From Hallella mizrahii (GTDB lineage Bacteria; Bacteroidota; Bacteroidia; Bacteroidales; Bacteroidaceae): a DNA stretch of 62,466 nt. The notes under the pieces are model-generated. The model did not search any database. It was not told where the DNA came from and was given only the letters and a program-made list of their open reading frames with translations. The position numbers and the translations under genes were made by a program. The DNA lies in NCBI RefSeq assembly GCF_009695775.1, contig NZ_VUNG01000022.1, positions 1-62,466 of the forward strand. Direction: 5' to 3'. Numbering within the stretch: the first letter of the stretch is position 1; each line of letters begins with the position of its first letter. This document shows, piece by piece, positions 1 through 9,151 of this stretch.

Positions 1-459
1 GCTAAGGAAGGACAGATGCTCTCGCAAGAATGTAACTGTAAAGATTATCGGAACAAGTTCCAATGCGCAAGAATTGCTTGCTTTGGAACGTAAGGCCCGT
101 GAGTTTATAGACTCACAACTTGGTCAGTCTATTCCGATGGACTATCATTACCCTTTCGAAGACGATCTTGAGCGTTTCCTCTCTGGTATTTCCAATACGC
201 AGATTCAAGTGATTGGCCCCGAGCTATATATGGACGTCTTTACGACAAGATAGGTTATAGCGGGATAAACAACGAGATGTTCCGTCATTTGGTCATTTGT
301 CGCCTATTTAATCCAGGCAGCAAACTCCGCACAGTGGAGTATCTCCGCCAATACCTGAATAAAGACTACGACGTGGAAGCCATATACAAGTTCCTTGATA
401 ACCTTTGTTTCCGCAAAGACAATATGCTCATAAAATCGGCTTTGGGTGGCGCAAAATAG
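1..459 (+). pseudogene. IS1634-family transposase remnant (frameshifted, truncated)
   Basis: Frame 2 from the window edge encodes a segment with VKIIGTSSNAQELLALERKA and runs to a stop at about 252. The continuation GRLYDKIGYSGINNEMFRH is found one frame away from about 229, so a frameshift lies near 225-235. The second part reads on through HLVICRLFNPGSKLRTVEYL to a stop at 457-459. Together these match the N-terminal part of IS1634-family (IS4-like DDE) transposases of Bacteroidetes. The catalytic DDE region is missing, so the 3' part has been lost, and the 5' end lies outside the window. This is a dead copy. The family call comes from remembered sequence similarity; the frameshift is read directly. 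Confidence 0.72.
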
Positions 460-536
460 GTAAACAGGATGAAGGATTTGACGATTAGATATGAATGTCC
501 ATGAATTGATCAATCATTCTATTTCTTGCATCATAA

Positions 537-568
537 TTTGCAATTCTGATTATTTATGCCTATCTTTG
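537..568 (+). promoter_or_regulatory. Bacteroidetes-type promoter upstream of the GLPGLI gene
   Basis: A -33 TTTG at 537-540 and a -7 TATCTTTG at 561-568 are separated by 20 bp, which fits the Bacteroidetes housekeeping sigma consensus. Transcription should start near 574, leaving a leader of about 35 nt before the ATG at 609. Confidence 0.65.
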
Positions 569-608
569 CATAAATTATTAAACCTATAGGTCAAATACCT
601 TCATACTT

Positions 609-1397
609 ATGAAAAGATATATTGTTTTAATACTTCTATTCAATTTCGTATCTTCTATGTATGCACAACAAATGGTTGTGGATACCATTCGCTATCGTTT
701 CTCTTATGCAATAAAAGGGACTTTGTCAGAAACGTCTAAACGACAATACGATGATGAACTAAGTGTGGAAGTTGGAGATAGCGTGACGTATTGTTATAGT
801 CGTTATCAGAAGGACAATGATGATTTATGGAAAAAAATAAAGTCATCCGGTGGCTCTGCCAATGACTTTCTTGCGCAGCAAGGCCCAATAAGCTTATACG
901 ATGAGGTGGATATTAAGCATTATCCTAACTATAACAAGATGACTGTTATTACCCTTCTTTATAAGCATTTTATCTACTCGGAGGATTTGGCTGAAATGAA
1001 TTGGACTTTATTACCAGGTGATACTGTGATTTTGGATATTCCATGCAAGAAAGCTCAATGCACTTTTAGAGGTAGAACGTGGTATGCCTATTATACATTT
1101 TCGATTCCTATTCATGATGGGCCTTGGAAACTTGGAGGCTTGCCGGGTATGATCCTTTATGCAAAGGATCAAAAAGAGCAGTTCTCCTTTAGTTGTATTG
1201 GCATCAAAACAAATGTGAACATGCCAATGGTGGTGGACTTTAAAAATGCTCTTAAGTCAACCCCTCTTAAGGTTCAGAAATTGAAGCAATTGCAAGAGGC
1301 TAACCATCAAGCTTATTCCAAAATAATGGGTATTACCGGCATTCATTATGGTACCAAGTCAAAGTCTCGTGTGGCTTGTCTGAAAGAATATTACTAA
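609..1397 (+). CDS. GLPGLI family protein
   Basis: 262 aa with an N-terminal signal peptide (residues 1-19, ending YAQ), so it should be exported to the periplasm or outer membrane. The family signature is seen at about residues 175-188 as GPWKLGGLPGMILYAKD. GLPGLI proteins (TIGR01200) are Bacteroidetes proteins of unknown molecular function, very often encoded directly beside a TonB-dependent-receptor-like beta-barrel gene, as here (12 bp to the next gene). The ATG at 609 fits the promoter at 537-568. The two genes probably form one operon. A role as partner of the barrel protein is inference from this recurrent pairing. Confidence 0.85.
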   Translation: MKRYIVLILLFNFVSSMYAQQMVVDTIRYRFSYAIKGTLSETSKRQYDDELSVEVGDSVTYCYSRYQKDNDDLWKKIKSSGGSANDFLAQQGPISLYDEVDIKHYPNYNKMTVITLLYKHFIYSEDLAEMNWTLLPGDTVILDIPCKKAQCTFRGRTWYAYYTFSIPIHDGPWKLGGLPGMILYAKDQKEQFSFSCIGIKTNVNMPMVVDFKNALKSTPLKVQKLKQLQEANHQAYSKIMGITGIHYGTKSKSRVACLKEYY

Positions 1398-1409
1398 ACA
1401 GTTGCAGTA

Positions 1410-3962
1410 TTGAAAAATTTAATATTACTGGTATTGTTGGCATTGCCTTTCAGTACAATCGCACAGGACTTCAGAGGCTTTGTTAAGGATGCTAAAACGC
1501 ATAAACCTTTGGATTATGCGTCTGTAGTGGCAATGGACAGTATTGGCAATCCTGTAGCATTCAAGAATACAGTTGGCGACGGCAGCTTTTCTCTGAGCGT
1601 GTCTGACGATCAACGAGTGAAAAGCTTGTCTGTGAGTTATTTGGGCTATGCGATGGCCGAAGTACCAATAACAGAATATCGTCCCGGAATGACGATCTTT
1701 CTGCGTCAGGATGCCATTAACATCAAAGAAGTGGAAGTGAAGAGTAAGCGCTTACAACAGAAAAGTGATACTCTCATCTATTCTGTTGCCGGTTTTCGTC
1801 AGAAACAAGACAGAAGCATAGCTGATGTTATTGCGAAGATGCCGGGACTGGAGGTCTCCGACAAGGGAATGATCACCTATCAGGGAAAGCCCATTAATAA
1901 GTTTTATATTGAAGGACTCGACCTGATGGGCAGCAAGTATGGCATGGCTTCGGAAAATCTGTCAGCCAAGAAAGTAAAGAATGTGCAAGTGCTTAGAAAC
2001 CATCAACCTATTAAAGCTTTGAAAGGTATAAATTTTTCTGATCAGGCAGCTTTGAATCTGATCTTAGAGGAAGATGCCAAAGAAGTGCTGAGTGGTGTGG
2101 CGGAAGTAGGCATCGGTGCTCAGATACAAAGTGGGGTAGGAAATGACTTCTTGCGTGACGGCAGAATAGTCGCGATGTTGTTTGGCAAGAAACATCAGAA
2201 TTTTTCTATGTATAAATGGAACAATACAGGAAAGGACATACAGCATGAATTGAGAGATTTGACTTCGAGCTCTGATCTGGAAAGTGTTCAAAATGATTGG
2301 GTAAAAAATATTCCGGTCAGTGTGCCTGATCTGAAGTTGGAACGTTATAATTGCAACGATACACGAATCTTAGCCACCAATTGGCTTTCTAAGAAAGATG
2401 GAAACTCCACTCTTCGCTTTCAAGGTTCCTATCTGTTTGACAAAACCATAGGCTACAGAAAGGATGAGACGGTCTATACCACGATTTTGGGTATGCCAGT
2501 TATGGACGAGACGTATGACGCCAACAAATACAGACGGGAAGCAAAGATGGAAATACAGTATAAGCAAAATCAAGACAGTCTGTATTTGGAGAATCGTCTG
2601 AACGCGGCGGTCAACTGGAATGAATCTTCTGCTACAACAACGCTCAATGGAACTTCGGTTTACCAAAGCGTGCAACCAAGGAAAAGAGGCATCGATGACG
2701 ATTTCAGCCTCATCAGGAAGCTGAGCAATGGGCGTAGCTTTCATATTGATGCGGGGATGAACTACAGCTATCTTCCGAGTAAACTGCTGACCTTGAGTGA
2801 CACGATGCCGCAAAAATTGAATGTGGAGTCGCTTGACGCAAGGGTCTCTACAGCATTCCGCCATCTTCTCTTTGGTATGTATATCTCTTACGAAGCTCAG
2901 TTAAGCTATCATCATGATGGTCTTGATTTAGCAGGCAATGCGCCTCAAAAGGCCAACTATAGAGAAATAAAACTGAAGGTGTCGCCTCGCATTAGCTTTG
3001 AACGATATGGTATTCTGTCATCGTTGTCCGTGCCTTGCTATATTGGCGATTATCGGCTAGCAGGCAATGACGATAAGAAAATGTTTGTGAATCCCTATTT
3101 CAATATCGGTTACAAGGTTGACGCGACGATCGACATGGACTTTTATTATAGCCATCAGTATACTTGTTTTGGCATCAATAACAATGTGCCAATGAATTAC
3201 TTTGTAGATTATGCGACTACGATAAAAGGCAGTGGTAAACTTGACTTCACTTCACTTGACAACTATAGCGGAGATTTTAAATATTCCAATCCCAACATTG
3301 GACTATTCTTTAATCTATCAGGGAGTTATGTCAAGACCAGTGATGTCCCTATGTTTACTTATGACTATCAAGACAATGTGTACACAATGCAAACGCTTGA
3401 TAGAAAATCATGTAACGAACAGCTGCTTGGCTCTGCTGAGGTGAGCAAGGCTCTGGGGTATGGCAAAACAACATTTACGCTCGCTGGTCGTGTGATGCAA
3501 AACAACTATGGCGCATGGATCTCGCAACAGGAAAACCGCTGTCACTTGCAGTTTTGGTCAGCCTATTTCAAATTCTCTTTCATGCCAAGTACACGATTCT
3601 CTTTGGAAGAGATGTCTACATTCAATAGCGTGAAATCCAGTAACACCACACATCCTGAATTAAACACGACAGCAAAGAACTCGTTCAACCATCATATAAC
3701 ATTGTTCTTTATGCCCGGAAACTGGCAATTCGACTGGACTCATGAACTCTATCACAGCAATGATCATAGTGTCAATACCGCTTATTTCTCGGATTTCAAG
3801 GTGACGTACAGTCAGAAAAGATATGAGTTGAGTCTCTGTGCCAATAACATCTTTGGAACGACGAAATATGAGCGGACGACAATTTCAGACAGTTACATGC
3901 AGTATACTCTAAGTCGTCTGCGCCCAAGAGAGCTCATGGCGAAGATTGCATTCTCGCTATAG
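1410..3962 (+). CDS. Outer-membrane beta-barrel protein with carboxypeptidase-like regulatory domain (TonB-receptor-like)
   Basis: 850 aa. The start is TTG at 1410, followed by a clear signal peptide (KNLILLVLLALPFSTIAQ); no better ATG precedes the signal. Residues 20-95 form a CarboxypepD_reg-like beta sandwich (DFRGFVKDAKTHKPLDYASV). A plug-like segment follows (DVIAKMPGLEVSDKGMITYQ, about residues 138-158), then a long region of alternating aromatic strands ending in a C-terminal strand (LMAKIAFSL) that fits an outer-membrane barrel. No TonB box is evident, so it may be a non-transporting barrel of the GLPGLI-partner type. It is translationally close to the GLPGLI gene. The last 6 bp overlap the convergent EFR1 gene. 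Substrate unknown. Confidence 0.8.
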   Translation: MKNLILLVLLALPFSTIAQDFRGFVKDAKTHKPLDYASVVAMDSIGNPVAFKNTVGDGSFSLSVSDDQRVKSLSVSYLGYAMAEVPITEYRPGMTIFLRQDAINIKEVEVKSKRLQQKSDTLIYSVAGFRQKQDRSIADVIAKMPGLEVSDKGMITYQGKPINKFYIEGLDLMGSKYGMASENLSAKKVKNVQVLRNHQPIKALKGINFSDQAALNLILEEDAKEVLSGVAEVGIGAQIQSGVGNDFLRDGRIVAMLFGKKHQNFSMYKWNNTGKDIQHELRDLTSSSDLESVQNDWVKNIPVSVPDLKLERYNCNDTRILATNWLSKKDGNSTLRFQGSYLFDKTIGYRKDETVYTTILGMPVMDETYDANKYRREAKMEIQYKQNQDSLYLENRLNAAVNWNESSATTTLNGTSVYQSVQPRKRGIDDDFSLIRKLSNGRSFHIDAGMNYSYLPSKLLTLSDTMPQKLNVESLDARVSTAFRHLLFGMYISYEAQLSYHHDGLDLAGNAPQKANYREIKLKVSPRISFERYGILSSLSVPCYIGDYRLAGNDDKKMFVNPYFNIGYKVDATIDMDFYYSHQYTCFGINNNVPMNYFVDYATTIKGSGKLDFTSLDNYSGDFKYSNPNIGLFFNLSGSYVKTSDVPMFTYDYQDNVYTMQTLDRKSCNEQLLGSAEVSKALGYGKTTFTLAGRVMQNNYGAWISQQENRCHLQFWSAYFKFSFMPSTRFSLEEMSTFNSVKSSNTTHPELNTTAKNSFNHHITLFFMPGNWQFDWTHELYHSNDHSVNTAYFSDFKVTYSQKRYELSLCANNIFGTTKYERTTISDSYMQYTLSRLRPRELMAKIAFSL

Positions 3963-4736
3963 CTTTCTTCTGCCAAAGAAGTATTGTCCTTTATGCTTGG
4001 TTCTGTTGCCAAACTCGATGGCGTGGTGCGGACAATGGTGATAGCAGGCGAAGCAAGTCAGACATTGACCATTGTGGAGCCAACGGGGCTCTTTGCCGAG
4101 TCCACCGTCGATGTCGTGGACAGGACAGACAGAAGCGCAGATGCCGCATTTCACACAACGGTCTGAAACGACATGGAAAGGCTTGTCGGTGATCAGCCAG
4201 CGGTAGAAGGCTGCGCCGAGGACGCGACTGTTGATGCGCGGCCAACGGCCGATGGTCAGACGCTCTACGTGCTTCTGATGTTGTTCGATCAGTTGGGCAA
4301 ACCCCTTCAGGTCTTCCGCAGCCTTGTCCTGCTTGGCTTTCTCCCGCTCTTTCTTGTCCACATCCATGAAGGGCAGGCCGACATACGACTCCGGCATCAG
4401 CAACGAGAAAGCGGCATCGAGCTTGATGCCTTTCTCGGACAACACGTGGCGGAAGATGTCCATGGCTTCGCCTACCGTGTCACCGGCAGTGCAGAGCGCA
4501 TAGACATAGTGCCCGGTGGTATCGATGACGAGTTGCTTCACGAAGTCAACGACGATGCGCGGAGGACGCCAGCCGTGGATAGGGAAGCAAAAGCCGATGT
4601 CCTCGCCCGGTTCCAGCTGAGCGGTGAAAGGCTCGGCGCTGTTCTTGGCGATGTTGATGAGCCGGTCGCTGGTGTAGAAGCCCAACTGTTTGGCGGCCCA
4701 GGCGGTATTGCCTGTTGCGGAGAAGAAAAAGATCAT
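3957..4736 (-). CDS. EFR1 family ferredoxin-flavodoxin protein
   Basis: 259 aa. The N-terminus is flavodoxin-like (MIFFFSATGNTAWAAKQL: the FSATGNT phosphate-binding loop for FMN). The C-terminus carries two 4Fe-4S clusters: Cys194, 197, 200, 204 and Cys225, 228, 231, 235. This flavodoxin plus bis-[4Fe-4S] order defines the EFR1 (EFR1 family ferredoxin) proteins, cytosolic electron carriers whose partners are generally unknown. It is the last gene of a long minus-strand run and its 3' end overlaps the convergent barrel gene by 6 bp. The family call is firm; the physiological electron donor and acceptor cannot be read from the sequence. Confidence 0.88.
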   Translation of the reverse strand: MIFFFSATGNTAWAAKQLGFYTSDRLINIAKNSAEPFTAQLEPGEDIGFCFPIHGWRPPRIVVDFVKQLVIDTTGHYVYALCTAGDTVGEAMDIFRHVLSEKGIKLDAAFSLLMPESYVGLPFMDVDKKEREKAKQDKAAEDLKGFAQLIEQHQKHVERLTIGRWPRINSRVLGAAFYRWLITDKPFHVVSDRCVKCGICASVCPVHDIDGGLGKEPRWLHNGQCLTCFACYHHCPHHAIEFGNRTKHKGQYFFGRRKL

Positions 4737-4746
4737 GAGTGCTTAG

Positions 4747-4902
4747 TTAACCTTGCATGAGAAAATAAGCTGCCACCAACACCCCAAGGGTGACAGCAGC
4801 GACGATAAGTTTGAGAAGACAACTTGCTACCTTGCGCATGATGAGAATGCCAGCGACAAAGGCCAGTATCAGAATGACGTAGAAAGTGAAGTGAGTGTCC
4901 AT
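4747..4902 (-). CDS. 51-aa predicted two-helix membrane protein
   Basis: A short reading frame beginning MDTHFTFYVILILAFVAGIL, then MRKVASCLLK, then a second hydrophobic stretch (LIVAAVTLGVLVAAYFL), ending QG. It has two predicted transmembrane helices joined by a basic loop, which would place the loop in the cytoplasm. It fits neatly between rluA-like (26 bp upstream) and the EFR1 gene (10 bp downstream) on the same strand with no overlap, which supports its being a real small gene. The function is not recognised. A competing frame over the same DNA (4733-4960) is Cys/His/Ser-rich and unlike a real protein. Confidence 0.6.
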   Translation of the reverse strand: MDTHFTFYVILILAFVAGILIMRKVASCLLKLIVAAVTLGVLVAAYFLMQG

Positions 4903-4928
4903 AAATTGAGCTGTTGTAGTTAATGTCT

Positions 4929-5819
4929 CTATTGATGTTTTTGCGGATTACTGGTTCCAAAGAGCCGGCGGAAGGTCACGGGGATGGGCGTGCTGAACTC
5001 CATAGGCTTGTGCGTGACAGGGTGATAGAAGCAGAGCACGTAAGCATGGAGGCAGAGACGTCCGATCGGATCATCGCCATTGCCGTATTTGATGTCACCG
5101 CAGACCGGATGCCCCATGTCGGCGGAGTGCACACGTATCTGGTTTTTGCGTCCTGTCTCCAGTTTGAATTCCACGAGCGAGTGCTCTCTGCTGCGGTCGA
5201 GCGTATAGAAGTGGGTGATGGCCAGTTTGCCGTCGCCCTCCCGTTGACTGCTGTAGGTGACATAGGCCCGGTTCTCTTTGAGCCAGCTGGTGATGGTGCC
5301 CTGGTCTTGCTCCATCACACCGGAGAGCACTGCCACGTAGCGGCGGTCATAGACCGTATGGTGCCAGTCCTCTTCCAGTTTCAACTCAGTCTTCTTATCC
5401 TTGGCATAGATCATCAGTCCGCTGGTGTCGCGGTCGAGACGGTGCACCACGTGAGCAGTACAATGCTGTCGGGTCTGCTCGAAGTATTCGTCCAGCACCG
5501 ACTTGACGTTCAGCGTGCTGTGACCGGCGGCCATGGAGAGGATGCCTACGTTTTTCTCTACCACGACGAGGTAGGGATCTTCGTAGACAATCTTCACGTA
5601 ATGGTTTTTAAGCGTGAGGTTGCGTTTTGTCTTGCTGACGGCAATCTTCATCCCTGCCTTGAGTGGATAGTCGTATCGCGTGATCGTCTTGCCATTGACC
5701 TGAATGCCGCACCCTTGCAGTGTGGCTTTGATTTTGGAATGGCTGCCGTCGAGATGGGTGAGTAGCCAGTCCAGCAGTTGGGCATCAGCCTCAACCGTGT
5801 AGTGATCGAACTGTTTCAT
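4929..5819 (-). CDS. RluA family pseudouridine synthase
   Basis: 296 aa. Residues about 10-65 form an S4-like RNA-binding domain (LDWLLTHLDGSHSKIKATLQ). The catalytic domain has the hallmark HRLDRDTSG at 126-134, with Asp129 the expected nucleophile in family numbering. It should isomerise uridine to pseudouridine in rRNA or tRNA; which position (RluC/RluD/TruC-like) cannot be decided from the sequence. It lies 21 bp downstream of the ABC permease gene in the same direction and is probably cotranscribed. Confidence 0.92.
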   Translation of the reverse strand: MKQFDHYTVEADAQLLDWLLTHLDGSHSKIKATLQGCGIQVNGKTITRYDYPLKAGMKIAVSKTKRNLTLKNHYVKIVYEDPYLVVVEKNVGILSMAAGHSTLNVKSVLDEYFEQTRQHCTAHVVHRLDRDTSGLMIYAKDKKTELKLEEDWHHTVYDRRYVAVLSGVMEQDQGTITSWLKENRAYVTYSSQREGDGKLAITHFYTLDRSREHSLVEFKLETGRKNQIRVHSADMGHPVCGDIKYGNGDDPIGRLCLHAYVLCFYHPVTHKPMEFSTPIPVTFRRLFGTSNPQKHQ

Positions 5820-5840
5820 GCCAGAATAGTGTGTCGTTTT

Positions 5841-7040
5841 TTATTCTTTTCTCTTCCAAATGGAGACGATCTTGTGTCTGATGGCGATGATGTTGCAGAT
5901 GCTCACCAAGGCAAAGAGACAGAGTCCGAGGAGGATAGCCGGCAGCATCGTACCACTGTCGATATCGGGGAAGAGCGTCTCGATGACACCCATGTAGTAG
6001 TCACGAACGAAGTAGAGCGTGCCCCAGGCAATGAGTAGCACACCGGTGTTGAGTCCGATGGTGAGCAATTGGTAGGGCCGTGCGACATTATTGGGGCTGT
6101 AGCCGATGAGCAGCAGGTTCTCAAGCTTCGATGAGTTCTTCTGTACGAGCAGGTAGATGCTCAGCATGAGAATGTAGAAACTCAGGATGGAGATGACCAG
6201 ACCGACAACCATGACCATGGTGACGATCATTCTCAAGAAATATGTGGTCTTTTCTGCCTGCAACTTGTCGTCTTCCACCTCGTAGCCTTTTTGGTCGATA
6301 TATTTCGTCACCTTCTCGTTGGCAGGATTGTCAACCTGCATGATCAGTCGGGTAGGATCGGAGTGGCTGCCCGGTGCGAAGTAGTTGTTGCTCCAGTCCA
6401 TGAAGGCCTGCGGCACGAGAATCGTATTGAGTCGCGACGAGAAGCCGATGACCTTGCCTTTGAAGCGGTCGGCGTGTCCGTTGCCGTGGATGAAGATGTC
6501 GAAGTTGATCATCCCCACGAGGCCATCGCTGATCTTAGGCAGAGAACGGCTTTGGGCAAAGCCAAAGTTATACATGGTGATATAGGCACGCGGCAGGATG
6601 ATGGGCACGACATGGTCGCCCGGCGTGTATTTCCAACTGCCCTTGGGCGCGTCGACGAAATGATCGGGGATGCTCTCGAAGAAGAGCTCGGAGTTGAGCA
6701 CGTTGACCCCGTTGACACCCATATTGGCTTCCACCTTATATTCTGTGGAGGTGAAGGTGCCCACGCTGGAGGCAAACGGTTGATTCTCCACGTCGTTGAC
6801 CTCAGCGGGCGTGAAAGTGTTGGTGCGGCCGGAGATGGTGTTGCCCATGCCAATCTTCTTGCTGACGATGATATAGTCGGACTTCATGAAGGAGTCTTCC
6901 GATGTGAAGACGGGCATCACGTCGCGATAGAACTGATAGCCCAGCAACACGATGAGCATGCCAAAGAGGTTGGCAAAGAAAAATCCCACAAACTGGGGTA
7001 TGCTGATATGCTGACGGAGCAGCTTCCAAACTAAGTTCAT
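5841..7040 (-). CDS. ABC transporter permease, FtsX/MacB-like
   Basis: 399 aa. There is one membrane segment near residues 13-35, a periplasmic domain of about 220 residues, and three more membrane segments in the C-terminal 130 residues (around MIVTMVMVVGLVISILSFYI, PYQLLTIGLNTGVLLIAWGT and MLPAILLGLCLFALVSICNI). This 1+3 topology is that of FtsX/MacB-type permeases, which usually act mechanically rather than as channels. The start codon overlaps the stop of the ATPase gene by 4 bp (7037-7040), so the two are translationally coupled. Substrate unknown; roles in lipoprotein release or export of a small molecule are both possible. Confidence 0.8.
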   Translation of the reverse strand: MNLVWKLLRQHISIPQFVGFFFANLFGMLIVLLGYQFYRDVMPVFTSEDSFMKSDYIIVSKKIGMGNTISGRTNTFTPAEVNDVENQPFASSVGTFTSTEYKVEANMGVNGVNVLNSELFFESIPDHFVDAPKGSWKYTPGDHVVPIILPRAYITMYNFGFAQSRSLPKISDGLVGMINFDIFIHGNGHADRFKGKVIGFSSRLNTILVPQAFMDWSNNYFAPGSHSDPTRLIMQVDNPANEKVTKYIDQKGYEVEDDKLQAEKTTYFLRMIVTMVMVVGLVISILSFYILMLSIYLLVQKNSSKLENLLLIGYSPNNVARPYQLLTIGLNTGVLLIAWGTLYFVRDYYMGVIETLFPDIDSGTMLPAILLGLCLFALVSICNIIAIRHKIVSIWKRKE

Positions 7041-7681
7041 AGCAATAATGTCTTTTCGTAGTTTAAGTCCATGTGTTTACCGATGCTGGTGACGACGACA
7101 CCGGCTCCCTGTGCCTTGGCTTCGGTCATCATGATGTCTGCCATGATGCGTGAGTTGTTGTCGTCGAGGTGAGAGATCGGTTCGTCGGCGAGCAGGAAGT
7201 CAAACGGCTGTACGAGTGCGCGGATCATTGCCACGCGCTGCTGCTGTCCAAAGGACATGCGTCCGATCTTGGCATCGAGTTTGTCGCCGATGCCCAGCAT
7301 GTCAAACCATTGGCGGATGGTGGCGTCGTCTTTGAAGTTGGTCAGCTTATTCTTGATTTGTACATTTTCCCAGGCAGTGAGTTCCGGAAACAATCTCAGC
7401 TCCTGAAACAGATGGCTGATATGCTGTTGACGCATTTCCACCCAGTCCTTGACTTTGAAGGTTTTAGTATCGCGGTCATCAAACATCACGGTACCGCTGT
7501 AATCGTGACGGTAGCCGACGATATAACTGCAAAAAGTACTCTTTCCCTTACCCGATTCCGCCTCTACTAGATAGAGGTGTCCTCGCTCGAATTTCACGTT
7601 TTGCTTCCATATCTCAGATTTCAGGTCTTTGCTCTGTTGGAACACCTGCGGCAGAACGGAAGTCAAATTAATGGTTTGCAT
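7037..7681 (-). CDS. ABC transporter ATP-binding protein
   Basis: 214 aa from the ATG at 7681 (MQTINLTSVLPQVF); an alternative ATG at 7705 adds eight residues. Q-loop Gln93, signature MSFGQQQRV at 142-150 and Walker B LLADEP with Asp166-Glu167 are intact. Walker A reads AESGKGKST at 41-49, with Ala instead of the first Gly of GxxGxGKST. It is coupled by a 4-bp overlap to the FtsX-like permease and would energise it at the inner membrane. Size and layout match the LolD/MacB class. Transported substrate not deducible. Confidence 0.88.
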   Translation of the reverse strand: MQTINLTSVLPQVFQQSKDLKSEIWKQNVKFERGHLYLVEAESGKGKSTFCSYIVGYRHDYSGTVMFDDRDTKTFKVKDWVEMRQQHISHLFQELRLFPELTAWENVQIKNKLTNFKDDATIRQWFDMLGIGDKLDAKIGRMSFGQQQRVAMIRALVQPFDFLLADEPISHLDDNNSRIMADIMMTEAKAQGAGVVVTSIGKHMDLNYEKTLLL

Positions 7682-7737
7682 ATCTCTGAATGAATATAGT
7701 CCCATCCTTCTCTGAAATGAAGGGGATGGGCAGAATT

Positions 7738-9072
7738 TTATTTTAGTGTATATACGATGGCATTGAGTTTGCCGAAAAGCGGTGAAAGCATTCCAGTGAC
7801 GGCCTGCGCCTTGCTGCCATTGACGGTGGCAAGGTTGATGACCATTACCAGTTTCTGTCCGATGATGGCTTGTTGCAACTGTGCGTCGATAGGATGAGTG
7901 GCTGCCTTGATGCTCTGTAAAGCCTTCTCCTTAGAGCTGCCGCTCATGTATTGCCAGTCCTGTGTGACACCAAAGAAGTAGGTGGTCTTCGAATCTGTAT
8001 AGTAGTAGCAGTCTCTTCCCCAGTCACCGATGTGTCCGCCCTGCGGTACACTCTGCTTCCAATAGTCCACATCACCGAGCCAGTCAGCGTTTTTGAGTTG
8101 TGCGGCCATGGTCATCTGGAAATTGTCAGAGCCAAGGGAAGGCGCGATGATGGTCATGTCGCCATTGACGCCTTTGATGATGTTGTCCATATCGATGGCA
8201 GAGTTGATGCCGGCCAAGAGAGCCTGGAGCCCTCTGTTTTGTTGCATAAGTTTGATGAACTTCGTGCCGTTGACATTGAGGAACATGCCGATCATGTCGT
8301 TCTTGGCCATTGACTTCACATATTTGCCTTTGATGGGGCGGTAGATGGCATGAGCCTGCTGCAAAGCCTGCTCGATATTGCGCTTGAAGGAGAAGGTTTG
8401 CCCATTGATATGGAGGCGTCCATTGGCTACTTTCATCTCAGCGGCAATATACACGTCAGCAGGATTGGCGTCGCGCGGAGCACCTAAGGTGAAGGGAGCG
8501 ACAAACTGGTCGGGTAGGGCACTGGTCTGACAGACGAGTGACATCGGTGCGTTGATGGAGTCGAGCTTGTCGTAGACGGGTGTTGCTTTGATGCCGTTGT
8601 CTTCGTCTTCCCCCAGATATTTAGCCATGAGCGACATCATCTCGGCTTGGGCGGCCGGTACGACGGGACCCATGAGCAATGCAGCCTGCTTTGACCAACC
8701 GAGAATCCAGTTGTTGGGCAAAGCCGCGAAGTTGTAGTCGCGCTTATGGTGTATGTCAATCTTCAGACGCTTGACGGTCTTTTCTAAGTCGTCATCGTCT
8801 TTAACTTTGGCACAGAGTCCCAAATTGCCTTGAGCGTCCTCAAAGAAGAATATATCCTCAGAGAGGTCGAGACCGGCATCCTCGATGTTGCTTACGTGAA
8901 GCATCGCTTTGAGCATGGTAGGGCTGCCGACGCCACTGAGCTTGGCAGGCTTCATGGAGATCAGCAGTGTGCTGTTGCCGGGGATGGCATTGATATAATC
9001 GTCATTGGAACATGAGCAGAGTGTCAATGCCAGTGCCATGAATAGTGAAAGTAAAAATGATATTCTTTTCAT
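7738..9072 (-). CDS. DUF4836-like lipoprotein
   Basis: 444 aa. The signal peptide has a lipobox ending LCSC (Cys21), so it should be a lipoprotein. The mature part begins NDDYINAIPGNSTLLISMKP, which resembles the start of Bacteroidales DUF4836 proteins, whose first conserved block concerns not letting a value of zero pass (IPxx, VxxI). It has no transmembrane helices after the signal. It lies 33-56 bp upstream of the ABC ATPase in the same direction. Function unknown; family assignment is moderate because it rests on overall look, size and lineage. Confidence 0.65.
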   Translation of the reverse strand: MKRISFLLSLFMALALTLCSCSNDDYINAIPGNSTLLISMKPAKLSGVGSPTMLKAMLHVSNIEDAGLDLSEDIFFFEDAQGNLGLCAKVKDDDDLEKTVKRLKIDIHHKRDYNFAALPNNWILGWSKQAALLMGPVVPAAQAEMMSLMAKYLGEDEDNGIKATPVYDKLDSINAPMSLVCQTSALPDQFVAPFTLGAPRDANPADVYIAAEMKVANGRLHINGQTFSFKRNIEQALQQAHAIYRPIKGKYVKSMAKNDMIGMFLNVNGTKFIKLMQQNRGLQALLAGINSAIDMDNIIKGVNGDMTIIAPSLGSDNFQMTMAAQLKNADWLGDVDYWKQSVPQGGHIGDWGRDCYYYTDSKTTYFFGVTQDWQYMSGSSKEKALQSIKAATHPIDAQLQQAIIGQKLVMVINLATVNGSKAQAVTGMLSPLFGKLNAIVYTLK

Positions 9073-9151
9073 TGTCGTTACCCGTTATAGATCATCTATA
9101 GAGATTTCTGCTTTATACCTATATATAATAATGTGTCTGGCAATTGTCGCC

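Noticed and set aside
4923..5765. 280-aa open frame antisense to the RluA-type gene
   Set aside because: Mirror frame of a gene with intact HRLDRDTSG motif; no recognisable domain.
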